Translations under genes and position numbers: made by a program
Origin: Neokomagataea thailandica NBRC 106555
GTDB lineage: Bacteria; Pseudomonadota; Alphaproteobacteria; Acetobacterales; Acetobacteraceae
Reading direction: 5' to 3'
NCBI RefSeq assembly: GCF_001598495.1
Contig: NZ_BCZB01000001.1
Coordinates: forward strand, 62,001-126,000
Length of the DNA stretch: 64,000 nucleotides
In this document: in pieces, positions 17,182 through 25,904 of the stretch
Position numbering within the stretch: the first letter of the stretch is position 1
Layout: each line of letters opens with the position of its first letter
The notes under the pieces: generated by a model
Seen by the model: only the letters and a program-made list of their open reading frames with translations
Databases searched by the model: none
What the model was told of the DNA's origin: nothing

Positions 17182-17261
17182 AAGGTTGAAGAAAGCCTTT
17201 TATAGGGAACGTTTTCATGGGTAGAGTGCTTGTGGCTTTTGAAGAAAAAGGAAAGTCCACC

Positions 17262-17822
17262 ATGGCACTGTATCGTTTAGTTTCCCGTTTTGCGTTTGTC
17301 GCACTTCCTGCTGCGATTGTGTGTGTTGGTGCGGCCCCTGCTGCATCAGCTGCTGCGACCAGTGGTCGTGACTGTCATGCGGCGTTCCAGTCTGCGAAGA
17401 CGAGTGGTACGTTGCAGGGGCAAAACTACCTCGCTTTTAAAGCAGCGCATTGTGCCTCTGGTACGGTAGCGGGTGCGACACCTTCTGTTGCTGCGCCGGC
17501 CGTACCGGCAACTCCGGCGGCACCTTCTGTGCCTTCGGCACCGGCTGTTACGAAGCCTGCTGTTCCTTCAGCGCCGACAAGCGCTTCTGTTAAGCCGAGC
17601 GCAACGGCGCTGCCGACAGGTTCTGTTCAAACTGGTGGTAAGGCTGTGTTTCCATCGGCGATTTCGCCTGAATTTGCGAAGTTATCCGCTGGAAAAGCAC
17701 GTTTAAAAACCTGTGCAGCACAATATCAGGCGAATAAGGCCAATGGCGGTAATGCTGGGCTGACGTGGATTTCTAATGGCGGTGGGTACTGGTCTGCTTG
17801 TAACGCGCATCTTAAGGGTTAA
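17262..17822 (+). CDS. Secreted Ala/Pro-rich protein with two Cys-pair motifs (PsiF-repeat-like)
   Basis: A 186-residue exported protein of unknown function. A signal peptide (MALYRLVSRFAFVALPAAIV, cleavage near ASA-AA) is followed by a short cysteine module (DCHAAFQSAKTSGTLQG, then YLAFKAAHCA), a low-complexity linker of Ala, Pro, Val and Ser (about residues 67-130), and a second module (LKTCAAQYQANKANGG, then YWSACNAHLKG). The C-x(n)-F/Y-x(n)-C modules resemble PsiF-type repeats. Each could form one disulphide in the periplasm. AGGAAAG lies 7 bases before the ATG. The gene follows glnB by 80 bases, possibly in one transcript, and a strong terminator follows it. Confidence 0.8.
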   Translation: MALYRLVSRFAFVALPAAIVCVGAAPAASAAATSGRDCHAAFQSAKTSGTLQGQNYLAFKAAHCASGTVAGATPSVAAPAVPATPAAPSVPSAPAVTKPAVPSAPTSASVKPSATALPTGSVQTGGKAVFPSAISPEFAKLSAGKARLKTCAAQYQANKANGGNAGLTWISNGGGYWSACNAHLKG

Positions 17823-17843
17823 GAGCGTTTCGTCAGATTTGGT

Positions 17844-17871
17844 AAACGGCCGGGTATAGCCCGGCCGTTTT
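17844..17871. terminator. Bidirectional terminator after the secreted Cys/Ala/Pro protein
   Basis: AAACGGCCGGG and CCCGGCCGTTT form a perfect 11-bp stem with a 5-base loop between convergent genes. Confidence 0.9.
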
Positions 17872-17887
17872 GCTATGTATTCTGTAT

Positions 17888-18802
17888 TTAACGAATGAAG
17901 ACGTGCTGGTGAGTGTATGAGATCCACACAGTATGTTGTGCGAACCAGTCACTGCCCAAGAGCATATCAACGTTATCATAGAGGGGAGCGACGGTCAGTG
18001 TTGGGTGGTCCCATTGTGTTGGGCCAAGTGTGAATTGTTTGAAGTGGTGCCAGTAATAGCGGTGTGGATGTAAATCCACGCCAGCAGCAATGCCGCCCGG
18101 ATCTCGGGCAAGTTCGTCGTCTGTCAGGCCTAATTTATGGGCAAAATCGAGGCTGACGATATGTGAGCGTGCGCCACTATCGAGTAAGGCGGTGCCGGTG
18201 AGGCCATCCAGCGTAAAAGTGAGTGTTACGCGCCCTGATGTAAGATGTGCGGGGATATTGCGGGTTTCTTCTTGTGGTGTACGGCATCCTTGCAAGGGGT
18301 CTGCGCGCCAGAGCGTGAGCTGATGGTGCGGAACATCAAATTCAAGATCAAAGCTTGATAGGACATCTGCGCCGATGAGTCCTTCGACCGGGGGATGTAG
18401 TAACGGAATGCCTGGTAGTTCACCGACGGCTATGAGGCCACTGCCAAGTTTGAGTGAGCTGAGTTGGAACGTTGTGATGCGTGTGTCTGGAACGGTGGCA
18501 CCTACACCGCCAGCGCCGGAGAGAGCGGTGCGCAAAGAAGTATCCGTTGGGAGTTTCATACGCTTTACGGCGGAAGGTATAATGAGACTTCCTTGTGAGC
18601 CGGTATCGACAATCATGGAAATGGCATGGCCATTGATAGTGGCCGGGACGCTAAGATAGCCGCCGTCATCCCGTAGAGGGAGTGTGATGATGTGTGTGGG
18701 TGGAACGCAGCGCGGCGCTGCTAGGTTGGTTGCTGCGTGTGCATAAAGCGGTGATGTCAGGGCCGTTATGCTGACAATGGCTGCGGTGAGGGCTTTGCTC
18801 AT
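17888..18802 (-). CDS. Periplasmic two-lobed retropepsin-like aspartic protease
   Basis: A 304-residue exported protein: signal peptide (ALTAAIVSITALTSPLYAHA), then two retropepsin-like lobes. Lobe 1 has ISMIVDTGSQGSLIIP (Asp66-Thr-Gly) and VEGLIGADVLSSFDLEFD; lobe 2 has TGTALLDSGARSHIVS (Asp208-Ser-Gly) and VDMLLGSDWFAQHTVWIS. The family is PF13650/PF13975-like. One chain with both D-T/S-G motifs recalls a pepsin-like bilobal enzyme, whereas retroviral proteases dimerise. The substrate is unknown. Its ATG overlaps the xerC stop (ATGA), so it is translationally coupled to xerC. Confidence 0.87.
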   Translation of the reverse strand: MSKALTAAIVSITALTSPLYAHAATNLAAPRCVPPTHIITLPLRDDGGYLSVPATINGHAISMIVDTGSQGSLIIPSAVKRMKLPTDTSLRTALSGAGGVGATVPDTRITTFQLSSLKLGSGLIAVGELPGIPLLHPPVEGLIGADVLSSFDLEFDVPHHQLTLWRADPLQGCRTPQEETRNIPAHLTSGRVTLTFTLDGLTGTALLDSGARSHIVSLDFAHKLGLTDDELARDPGGIAAGVDLHPHRYYWHHFKQFTLGPTQWDHPTLTVAPLYDNVDMLLGSDWFAQHTVWISYTHQHVFIR

Positions 18803-19761
18803 GATGATTCTGCTCTGGGGTGGGCTTTGCGCCACACATCAAGAAGGTGCTTTTCGTCGGCTAATGTATAGGCTTGCGTCGTAGAAAGGCTGGCATGCCC
18901 CATGAGTTCCTGAATGGCGCGTAGGTCTGCGCCGCCTTCAAGGAGGTGTGTTGCGAAGGAATGGCGTAGGGCGTGCGGCGTTGCGGAATCGGGTAGACCT
19001 TCTGCTTTGCGCCATTCGCGCATGGAGCGCTGGGCCACGCCGGGGTTGAGTCGTCCGCCGCGTGTGCCACAGAAAAGAGGGGCATCAGGGGAAGGTGAAG
19101 GGTGTGCGGCGCGCCATGTGTTTAAGGCTGTTTGAACGGCAGGGAGGAGGGGAACGAGGCGTTCTTTACCACCCTTGCCGCGGACCATGAGAGTATCATG
19201 GCCGGTACGCCCAAGATCACTGATATTGAGGGCGAGGGCTTCGCTGATACGTAGTCCTGTGCCGTAAAGCAGGGTGAAGAGTGCTTGGTCCCTGAGGGCA
19301 GCTTGGTGGGTGGTGGCATCATCGGCAATAGCGGTTGTTGCGGTGAGCGCTTGTTCTTGCCCTAAGGGGCGGGGGAGTCTTTTTTTGCGTCGAGGTGTCG
19401 CAAGGAGGCTGGAATTGGGGTTGGTGATGCCGTGGCGTAGGTTAAGATAGCGGAAGAATGAGCGTAGGGCAGAGACGCGGCGCGCACGGGAGCGGGCACG
19501 GCCATCGGCATTGCTGGCGCGGCGGGTGGGTTTTTCGCTGCGTTCGGTTTCGTAAGCGAGCCATGCGCGTAGGTCAGCGAGGGAAAGTGTATTGAGGTGG
19601 TGGAGGGTGACGTCACCGCCGAGATGTTGTGCCAAAAAGGCGAGTGCTAAAGTCATGTCATGGCGATAAGCTTCTACAGTACGCAGGCTGGCGCGGCGTT
19701 CATGCGTGAGCCATTCAAGCCAATCAGACAGGGCGTAGTCGGCGGGGCGGTGGGCAGTCAT
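18799..19761 (-). CDS. xerC: Tyrosine recombinase XerC
   Basis: A 320-residue tyrosine recombinase. The N-terminal SAM-like core-binding domain (about 10-120) carries HERRASLRTVEAYRHDM. The catalytic domain keeps all active residues: Arg171 (LLYGTGLRISEAL), Lys196 (VRGKGGKERLVPL), His263 and Arg266 (PHALRHSFATHLL), His289 (LMGHASLSTTQAYT) and Tyr298. XerC with XerD resolves chromosome dimers at dif. It sits divergently from priA, an arrangement that favours XerC over XerD, but the assignment between the two is by likeness only. No dif site was recognised in the window. Confidence 0.93.
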   Translation of the reverse strand: MTAHRPADYALSDWLEWLTHERRASLRTVEAYRHDMTLALAFLAQHLGGDVTLHHLNTLSLADLRAWLAYETERSEKPTRRASNADGRARSRARRVSALRSFFRYLNLRHGITNPNSSLLATPRRKKRLPRPLGQEQALTATTAIADDATTHQAALRDQALFTLLYGTGLRISEALALNISDLGRTGHDTLMVRGKGGKERLVPLLPAVQTALNTWRAAHPSPSPDAPLFCGTRGGRLNPGVAQRSMREWRKAEGLPDSATPHALRHSFATHLLEGGADLRAIQELMGHASLSTTQAYTLADEKHLLDVWRKAHPRAESS

Positions 19762-19802
19762 CTCTCATAGCCTTTCAGAGAGAAGCAGGTTACACAAACA
19801 TT

Positions 19803-22043
19803 ATGGCATCAAAGAGCCTAGCGAAGCATGACCTGTCACGAAAGTCCTACGCTGTGGGGGAGCGGGTGCCTGTTTTGGTGCCTTTGCCCTTTGCAGGGGC
19901 TTTTGAATATCGCAGTGACATTCCTTTGGCGGCGGGTGATCTGGTGGCGGTTCCGCTGGGGCGACGTGAGATCATAGGTTGTGTGTGGGAGCAAGAGAGT
20001 ACGGTGCCGCCGGATTTAGCGCCGCCGCCTGTACCATCTGTTGCGGAGCAGAAGCTTAAGGCTGTGATACGGCGTGTGGATGTACAGCCTTTGCCGCAGC
20101 AATTACGACATTTTATTGACTGGGTGGCGGCTTATACGCTCAGCCCACCGGGCATGGTTTTGGCGACGCCTTTGCGTTTGCATACACAAAAGCAACCCAA
20201 GCCAAGTTTGGGCTGGGTGCGGACGCAGTTGCCGGTTGAAGGGGTGCGTTTAACGCCTTCTCGTCGGGCTGTGCTGGAGGTGGTGGACGAAAATCCGCAG
20301 AGCACAGCGGATATTGCTGAGAGTAGTGGGGTGAGTGCGGCGGTCGTACGAGGGTTGGCGAGTACGGGCCTTATTCAAGAAGCGGTGGTGGCTGTGGCTG
20401 CGCCTTTTGGTACACCAGATGCTGACTATGCGCGGCCTGTTCTATCGGATGAACAAGAAGAGGCCGCGAATGCTTTAAGGGCGTTAGTGACGGCGGAGCG
20501 GTTCTCTGTGGCCTTGCTGGAAGGTGTGACGGGGTCCGGTAAAACGGAAGTGTATTTTGAAGCGATTGCCGCGTGTTTAGCATTGGGCCAGCAGGTTTTA
20601 GTGTTGCTTCCGGAAATTGCGCTTTCTGCACAATGGATGGAGCGTTTTGCACGGCGCTTTGGCGTGGAGTCAGCGCTTTGGCATTCTGACTTAGGGCAAA
20701 AGAGCCGCCGGGATACATGGTTTGCGATTGCGGCTGGTACGGCGAAAGTTGTAGTCGGGGCGCGTTCTGCGCTGTTTTTACCGTTTGAAACGCTGGGCCT
20801 CATTATTGTGGATGAGGAGCATGAAACGTCCTTCAAGCAAGAAGAGGGCGTGACGTATCATGGCCGCGATATGGCTGTGGTGCGCGGGCGTTTGGCGAAA
20901 GCGCCGGTGTTGTTAGTGTCTGCTACGCCGTCATTGGAGACATTGGCGAATGTGGAGAGCGGGCGGTATCAGCATTATCTTCTGACATCACGCCATGGCG
21001 GAGCGCATTTGCCGGATGTGTCTCTGGTGGATTTGCGGGAAAATGGCCCAGAGCGTGGGCAATTCTTGGCACCGCTTTTGTGTGAAGCGATTGATGAAAC
21101 GCTTGCTGCGGAAGAGCAGGCGATGTTGTTTCTCAATCGTCGTGGGTATGCGCCGTTGACGTTGTGCCGCACGTGTGGCCATCGGATGCAGTGCCCGAAT
21201 TGTACGACATGGCTGGTGGAGCACCGGAACCGCGGTATTTTGACCTGCCATCATTGTGGGCATACGGAGGGTATTCCGAAGGCATGCCCAGAATGTGATC
21301 ATGAAGAAACATTGGTGCCGATTGGCCCTGGTATCGAGCGGGTGACGGAAGAGGCGCAGCAGCGCTTTCCGAATGCGCGGATATTGGTGATGTCGTCTGA
21401 TACACTGGGTTCAGCGGCGGCTACGGCGGAGGCTGTGCGGCAGATTACGGATGGTGAAGTTGATCTCATCATTGGTACGCAGATTGTGGCGAAGGGCTGG
21501 CATTTTCCGAAGCTGACTCTGGTGGGCGTGGTGGATTCAGACCTTGGGTTAGGCGGGGGGGATTTGCGTGCGGCGGAACGTACAGTGCAGCTTTTGCATC
21601 AAGTGGCAGGGCGTGCAGGCCGTGCGGAGCGGCCCGGCCGGGTGATGTTACAAAGTTATGTGACGGAGCATCCGGTGATGGAAGCGTTGGTTTCCAATGA
21701 TTTTGATACATTCATTGCACAGGAGACGGCGCAGCGTCGTCCTGGTTTCTGGCCGCCTTATGGGCGTTTAGCTGCGGTTATTGTGAGTGCGGATGGCGCG
21801 GATGAGGCAGATGCTTTGGCGCGGGACATTGCGCGCTGCGCGCCGGAAGGCGAAGGCATACAGGTTCTTGGCCCTGCGCCCGCACCGCTTGCTATTTTGC
21901 GCGGGCGGCATCGTAGGCGTTTGCTGTTAAGGACAGTACGGGGACGTGCTGTGCAACCTATTATTCGGCAATGGTTGGCTGATGTACGTGCGAAAGGAAG
22001 TGCGCGTATTGATGTTGACGTAGATCCGATATCGTTTTTGTAA
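19803..22043 (+). CDS. priA: Primosomal replication restart helicase PriA
   Basis: A 746-residue superfamily 2 helicase. The N-terminal DNA-binding domain (about 20-110) starts VPVLVPLPFAGAFEYRSD. The helicase core has Walker A GVTGSGKTEVYFEAI, Walker B as IIVDEEHETSFKQ, SATPSLETL and VAGRAGRAERPGRV. Between the helicase lobes is the zinc region with paired cysteines: CRTCGHRMQCPNC, then CHHCGH and CPECDHE. PriA reloads the replisome at collapsed forks. Ribosome-binding sequence before the ATG at 19803 is weak. Length and motif order are normal. Confidence 0.96.
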   Translation: MASKSLAKHDLSRKSYAVGERVPVLVPLPFAGAFEYRSDIPLAAGDLVAVPLGRREIIGCVWEQESTVPPDLAPPPVPSVAEQKLKAVIRRVDVQPLPQQLRHFIDWVAAYTLSPPGMVLATPLRLHTQKQPKPSLGWVRTQLPVEGVRLTPSRRAVLEVVDENPQSTADIAESSGVSAAVVRGLASTGLIQEAVVAVAAPFGTPDADYARPVLSDEQEEAANALRALVTAERFSVALLEGVTGSGKTEVYFEAIAACLALGQQVLVLLPEIALSAQWMERFARRFGVESALWHSDLGQKSRRDTWFAIAAGTAKVVVGARSALFLPFETLGLIIVDEEHETSFKQEEGVTYHGRDMAVVRGRLAKAPVLLVSATPSLETLANVESGRYQHYLLTSRHGGAHLPDVSLVDLRENGPERGQFLAPLLCEAIDETLAAEEQAMLFLNRRGYAPLTLCRTCGHRMQCPNCTTWLVEHRNRGILTCHHCGHTEGIPKACPECDHEETLVPIGPGIERVTEEAQQRFPNARILVMSSDTLGSAAATAEAVRQITDGEVDLIIGTQIVAKGWHFPKLTLVGVVDSDLGLGGGDLRAAERTVQLLHQVAGRAGRAERPGRVMLQSYVTEHPVMEALVSNDFDTFIAQETAQRRPGFWPPYGRLAAVIVSADGADEADALARDIARCAPEGEGIQVLGPAPAPLAILRGRHRRRLLLRTVRGRAVQPIIRQWLADVRAKGSARIDVDVDPISFL

Positions 22044-22102
22044 GAAAGATAGTATTATTATAGTGTTTATATTGTGTGTTGTTTTTTTGAGGGTTTTGTC
22101 TG

Positions 22103-23407
22103 GTGGAAAGTAATAAAAGCATCTTATATGAAGATGATCGTATTTTGGTTGTGTGGTCTTCTGAGGGATACTTTTCAGATACTGTTTTTATTACTTTTGG
22201 GGACCTTTTGTTGAAGCCAGATGGAAAGCGTTTTTTTGCTGAAAAACCATTGAACAAAATTGGTATTTCGTCGGTTGGAATCGTGTCTAAAGACAATGGG
22301 TGGTATCAAGGTGATAGTCTTTTAAAGGCGTATAATGTTGTAGAAAGTATTTTGAAAAATTTTAGTAATCGTATTCTTTATGGTGGCTCCATGGGGGGAT
22401 ATGCTGCGATAAAATTTTCTCGTTTATTTTCAGCGACGCATGTTTTGTCTTTATGCCCTCAGTGGTCTTTGGACCCGGATGAGTGGGGCAGGGGTGGTTT
22501 TGGTTTTGAAGAGCATTTTAATGATTCTATGCGCGGTATGGGCATTAAAAAAGAAGATGTTTCTGGCGCAGTATATGTCTTTACAGATAGGTTTGATCGT
22601 AATGATTTTGACCATTTTTTAAAAATAAAATAACATATAAAGGATGTTCATTATATTAATGTTCCTTTTGTTGGTCATAATGTGACCACTGCCTTTGCAG
22701 GGACATCGCGCCTTTTGGATATTGTGAATTCTTTTAGGTCTGGTGATAATAATTCTTTAATTCAAATTAGCAGGCATGCTCGTAAAAGTTTTACATATTA
22801 TGCTGAAAAATTAGAGAATATAGCGATTGCAAAATATCCTCATTTAGCCGCCAAAAAACTGATACAAAAACATGTATTGCCTGGTTACATTCGGCTTGTT
22901 CCTGTTGTTGTGTCTGTATTGAAGAAAGAAAATAGATTAGAAGATGCACGATGTTTTTTGAATAAATTATTCGAAAAAACATCAATAAATTCACGCGACA
23001 TCGATACGTTATTTTCTTCTGCGTTCATGCTTGGAAAAAATATTGTCATTATGACGGCGCACGGAAAGATATTGTCCGTCGATGTTATGTCTATGGTATT
23101 GGCGCAGTGTGATGTCTCGCATAGAGAGTGGGAGTTCCCCATATTGGTAGATCCATATAATAAAACACATTTAATGACTGAGATTAATTCTTCATATTTT
23201 TCTGTCTATGACATAAATGGAGAAAAAATTTCTCTTTCAAGAGGGGTTTATGATGTGTCTGCGGAGGTGAATTTATTGCCGTCAGGTGGTAATAAATTTT
23301 ATATGAAATACAATGACTTGTATTTATGTGCAGAGCCATCGGGGGCAGTTGGGTTTAATCGTACGCACCCTATGGCATGGGAGGAGTTTTATTTTAAGAT
23401 TTTATAA
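22103..23407 (+). pseudogene. AT-rich alpha/beta-hydrolase-like gene interrupted by one in-frame stop codon
   Basis: Two open parts, 22103-22633 (176 residues) and 22634-23407, lie in the same frame, separated only by TAA at 22631-22633. Without it the protein would be 434 residues. Part one has a nucleophile-elbow motif ILYGGSMGGYAAIKFSR (Ser96) and AVYVFTDRFDRND (possible acid residue). Just past the stop, HYINVPFVGHNVTTAFAGT supplies the likely catalytic His, so the truncated product would lack it. The C-terminal 130 residues contain two similar stretches, MTAHGKILSVD...REWEFPIL and MKYNDLYLCAEPSGAVGFNR...WEEFYF, reminiscent of fascin-like beta-trefoil repeats. Low GC compared with neighbours suggests transfer. 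Start is GTG with GAGGG upstream. A sequencing error, suppression or a recent nonsense mutation are all possible. Confidence 0.75.
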
Positions 23408-23426
23408 GTCTATTTCGCATTAATCG

Positions 23427-25115
23427 TTAAAATCTAAAGACTAAATTGGATTGGAAAAAGCTACCGGACTGGCCTCCCGCTTTATGGAGTCCGTTGGACG
23501 TGATGAAGCGTGCACCAATGAGCTGCCATGTGAGGTGGCGTTGTAGTTGGATTAGCAAGAAGGCTTGTGGTTCAACTCCAACAAAGCGGCCGTGATAGGG
23601 GTGTGTAAACGTAAAGGGGCCAGAAGAACTCCAAATAGCGCCGTTCATATTTTCACGCCACAAGACAGGTGCTTTTAAGCGGAGGGATGCATAGCCTTTG
23701 AAGGGGGTAATACTGATGACGGGTGAGAGGGAGATAAGGTTAGACGGCTGTAGATAGGTCGTTGGGTCTGAGTAGGTCGTTTGTGGGTTATAGGGGCTTA
23801 TATAGGTGTGTAGCGTTGGGGAGTGTCCGTCTTTCCCGCCAGAATAAAGATCAAACTGTGCGCCGATAAAAGGATGTAGTGGGGATGGGGTATGGCGGTA
23901 TCCGGCTATAGTATTAATGGCCCATGCGGAGACTGTACTGGTGGGCATATGATTAGTGTATTGAAAAGTTCCATTTTGATATAATCCACCAAAAGAGAAC
24001 TCGAAATCCCGTGCAGTACCGTACCAGCGTGCGCCAATATTGCCACGAGATGATGTGCCGGTGAGGGTTCTTTGACCGCTAGGAACGGCGGAGAGGCTCG
24101 AGGCATAGCGATAGCGCAGGTAAAAGACGTCAAAAAATGAGTGAATGTGGTTTGAGCCGATCGTGAAAGTGGGTATGACGGCTGTACCATCGGTGCCGTA
24201 TAAGCGCGTGCCCCAGTCAATAGTATCATGGAACATTTTAGTTGGGTTGGTGTTGGTTTGCGCGAAGTCGAACGTATCCAAACGAAACTTAGGCCAAAAG
24301 GCGTAAAAACGGGTGCCATTCCATGACAGGGGCACGTTCGGCGTTTCACGATTGTAGAGAATGTAGGAAGGCGCATCGAGAAATTGCTGTCGACCGACAA
24401 GCAATCCGGTGCGCGCCCCTGCAAGCTGGCCTTTGAGTTCAATAAAGGCTTGTTGTGCGTCCAAGCGCTTACGGAAAGTTTGATTATATCCGAAGCCCTT
24501 CCAGCCTGCGGCATCACCATTGACCAGTTGGCCAAAGAGACGCACGTGTTCACCGAGGTGCAGATCCGCCCCGAGCAGATTGCGCATCGTGAAGCGGCCT
24601 GAATTGGGGTTGCCGCGTCTGCCTAAAAAGGGTGCTTCTTCCGCCCAGTTGCGGAGGCGGGTTTCACCCGAAAGGGTCAGCCAGATGGTTTTGTGTGTGT
24701 TTAAAGCGATGAATTTGAGTGGGTCGAGCGCATCATCCGACTTTTGGGGGTTGCGGAGGTCGCTCCAATCTTCGGCCCATGGTGCAATGCCGTAACGGCC
24801 GACAGGGCCAAAGCCGGCGGCCTCGCCAGTGCCATAATTAAAGGCACCCCACGGCCCTTGATGTCCTTGTGTTGGGCGGTTCAGGTTGGGGGGGATGCGG
24901 CGTGGTTGGCCTACGAAGCCCGCATGTGGGTAATCTTGTACCGGGGGGCGGTTATGCGGTGCCCCGGGGAGCCATGATGGCGGTTGGGGTGTGCCGTCTG
25001 TTGTCTGTATGGCCGCTTGTGCTGGTGTAGGGGGGGTGATCGTTGTGATGGAAAGCAGGCACGCACTGAAAAGAAAGGTGTGAGAGGGCTTCTTCAGTAC
25101 ATGCAGGCGGGGCAT
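23427..25115 (-). CDS. Alginate-export-family outer-membrane porin
   Basis: A 562-residue outer-membrane beta-barrel protein with a signal peptide ending PPTPAQA-AI. A Pro-rich N-terminal stretch (about 40-100) precedes the barrel. Segments WLTLSGETRLRNWAEEAPF, LLGADLHLGEHVRLFGQL, AFIELKGQLAGARTGLLVGR and YGTARDFEFSFGGLYQNG fit the AlgE/alginate-export family (PF13372), and the chain ends with Phe in NLVFRF, as outer-membrane barrels do. Real substrates in acetic acid bacteria are unknown; such channels often pass sugars or organic acids. The upstream 110 bases are very AT-rich. It is convergent with the interrupted hydrolase gene. Confidence 0.87.
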   Translation of the reverse strand: MPRLHVLKKPSHTFLFSACLLSITTITPPTPAQAAIQTTDGTPQPPSWLPGAPHNRPPVQDYPHAGFVGQPRRIPPNLNRPTQGHQGPWGAFNYGTGEAAGFGPVGRYGIAPWAEDWSDLRNPQKSDDALDPLKFIALNTHKTIWLTLSGETRLRNWAEEAPFLGRRGNPNSGRFTMRNLLGADLHLGEHVRLFGQLVNGDAAGWKGFGYNQTFRKRLDAQQAFIELKGQLAGARTGLLVGRQQFLDAPSYILYNRETPNVPLSWNGTRFYAFWPKFRLDTFDFAQTNTNPTKMFHDTIDWGTRLYGTDGTAVIPTFTIGSNHIHSFFDVFYLRYRYASSLSAVPSGQRTLTGTSSRGNIGARWYGTARDFEFSFGGLYQNGTFQYTNHMPTSTVSAWAINTIAGYRHTPSPLHPFIGAQFDLYSGGKDGHSPTLHTYISPYNPQTTYSDPTTYLQPSNLISLSPVISITPFKGYASLRLKAPVLWRENMNGAIWSSSGPFTFTHPYHGRFVGVEPQAFLLIQLQRHLTWQLIGARFITSNGLHKAGGQSGSFFQSNLVFRF

Positions 25116-25208
25116 AGAATCGCTTTCATATTTCGGTATATAAAAAATTATATCTCATTATACGATTAAGTGATGTGGTTAATTAATCAATATAAAAATA
25201 TATCGTGT

Positions 25209-25233
25209 GAATAACTAAATATAAAAGTTATTC
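25209..25233. repeat. Inverted repeat overlapping the yigZ stop codon
   Basis: GAATAACT and AGTTATTC form a perfect 8-bp repeat around AAATATAAA, covering the yigZ stop (25228-25230). It may act as a weak terminator or operator in the AT-rich gap before the porin gene. Confidence 0.4.
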
Positions 25234-25818
25234 ATCGTTGTATTGAATGTGAATTTGCCCGCGTGTCATGTCGCGGAGTTCTGCTATGACGTCTTCTAAA
25301 ATGGTAAGAGGCACGGCAAGGGCGAGTTGAACGCCATCAGCATCGAATTGAGTGTCTGTTTTTTGCGCTCCCCATGTGGCGCAGCGTGCTTCTAGGCGGG
25401 CAAAGAGGGAGAAGGGGCAGTGGAAGCGGAGCGTGCCGGTTTCGATCCGCTCGGATTTGGGTGCCTCACGCAAACAAGCTGCTGCGGCTCCGCCATAAGC
25501 GCGCACAAGGCCACCCGCTCCGAGTTTGACGCCACCAAACCAACGGATCACCACGACCATCACATTATCAAAGTTCTGTCCGTCAATTGCGGCAAGGATG
25601 GGGCGTCCAGCCGTGCCGGAGGGTTCGCCATCATCACTTGAGCGAAAACGTTGGCCGGTGCGAAATGCCCAACAATTATGGGTGGCGTCTGGGATGGCCA
25701 CTTTTTGCAGAAAGGCCATGGCTTCGGCTTCATCATTCACGGGGGCCGCATGGGTATGAAAAACGCTATTGCGCACCACGGAATGGTGTTCGGTAGGGGC
25801 ATCAAGGGTCCAGATCAT
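25228..25818 (-). CDS. yigZ: YigZ/IMPACT-family protein
   Basis: A 196-residue member of the IMPACT (UPF0029) family. The N-terminal domain has the signature segments DEAEAMAFLQKV, HNCWAF, SSDDGEPSGTAGRPIL and VVVIRWFGGVKLGAGGLVRAY, and a C-terminal EF-G-like fold domain (RLEARCATWGAQKTD onward) follows. The eukaryotic relative regulates GCN2; the bacterial role is unsettled. It stands alone and is divergent from hpnN, with an 86-base gap between them. Confidence 0.93.
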   Translation of the reverse strand: MIWTLDAPTEHHSVVRNSVFHTHAAPVNDEAEAMAFLQKVAIPDATHNCWAFRTGQRFRSSDDGEPSGTAGRPILAAIDGQNFDNVMVVVIRWFGGVKLGAGGLVRAYGGAAAACLREAPKSERIETGTLRFHCPFSLFARLEARCATWGAQKTDTQFDADGVQLALAVPLTILEDVIAELRDMTRGQIHIQYNDE

Positions 25819-25904
25819 CGAGGGATTGTGCCTGATCCGCAGCGCGATGTCAGGGGGGGAGGAACGGGGGTAGGGAGATTGGTAGGAATCTGCTATGAAG
25901 GGGC

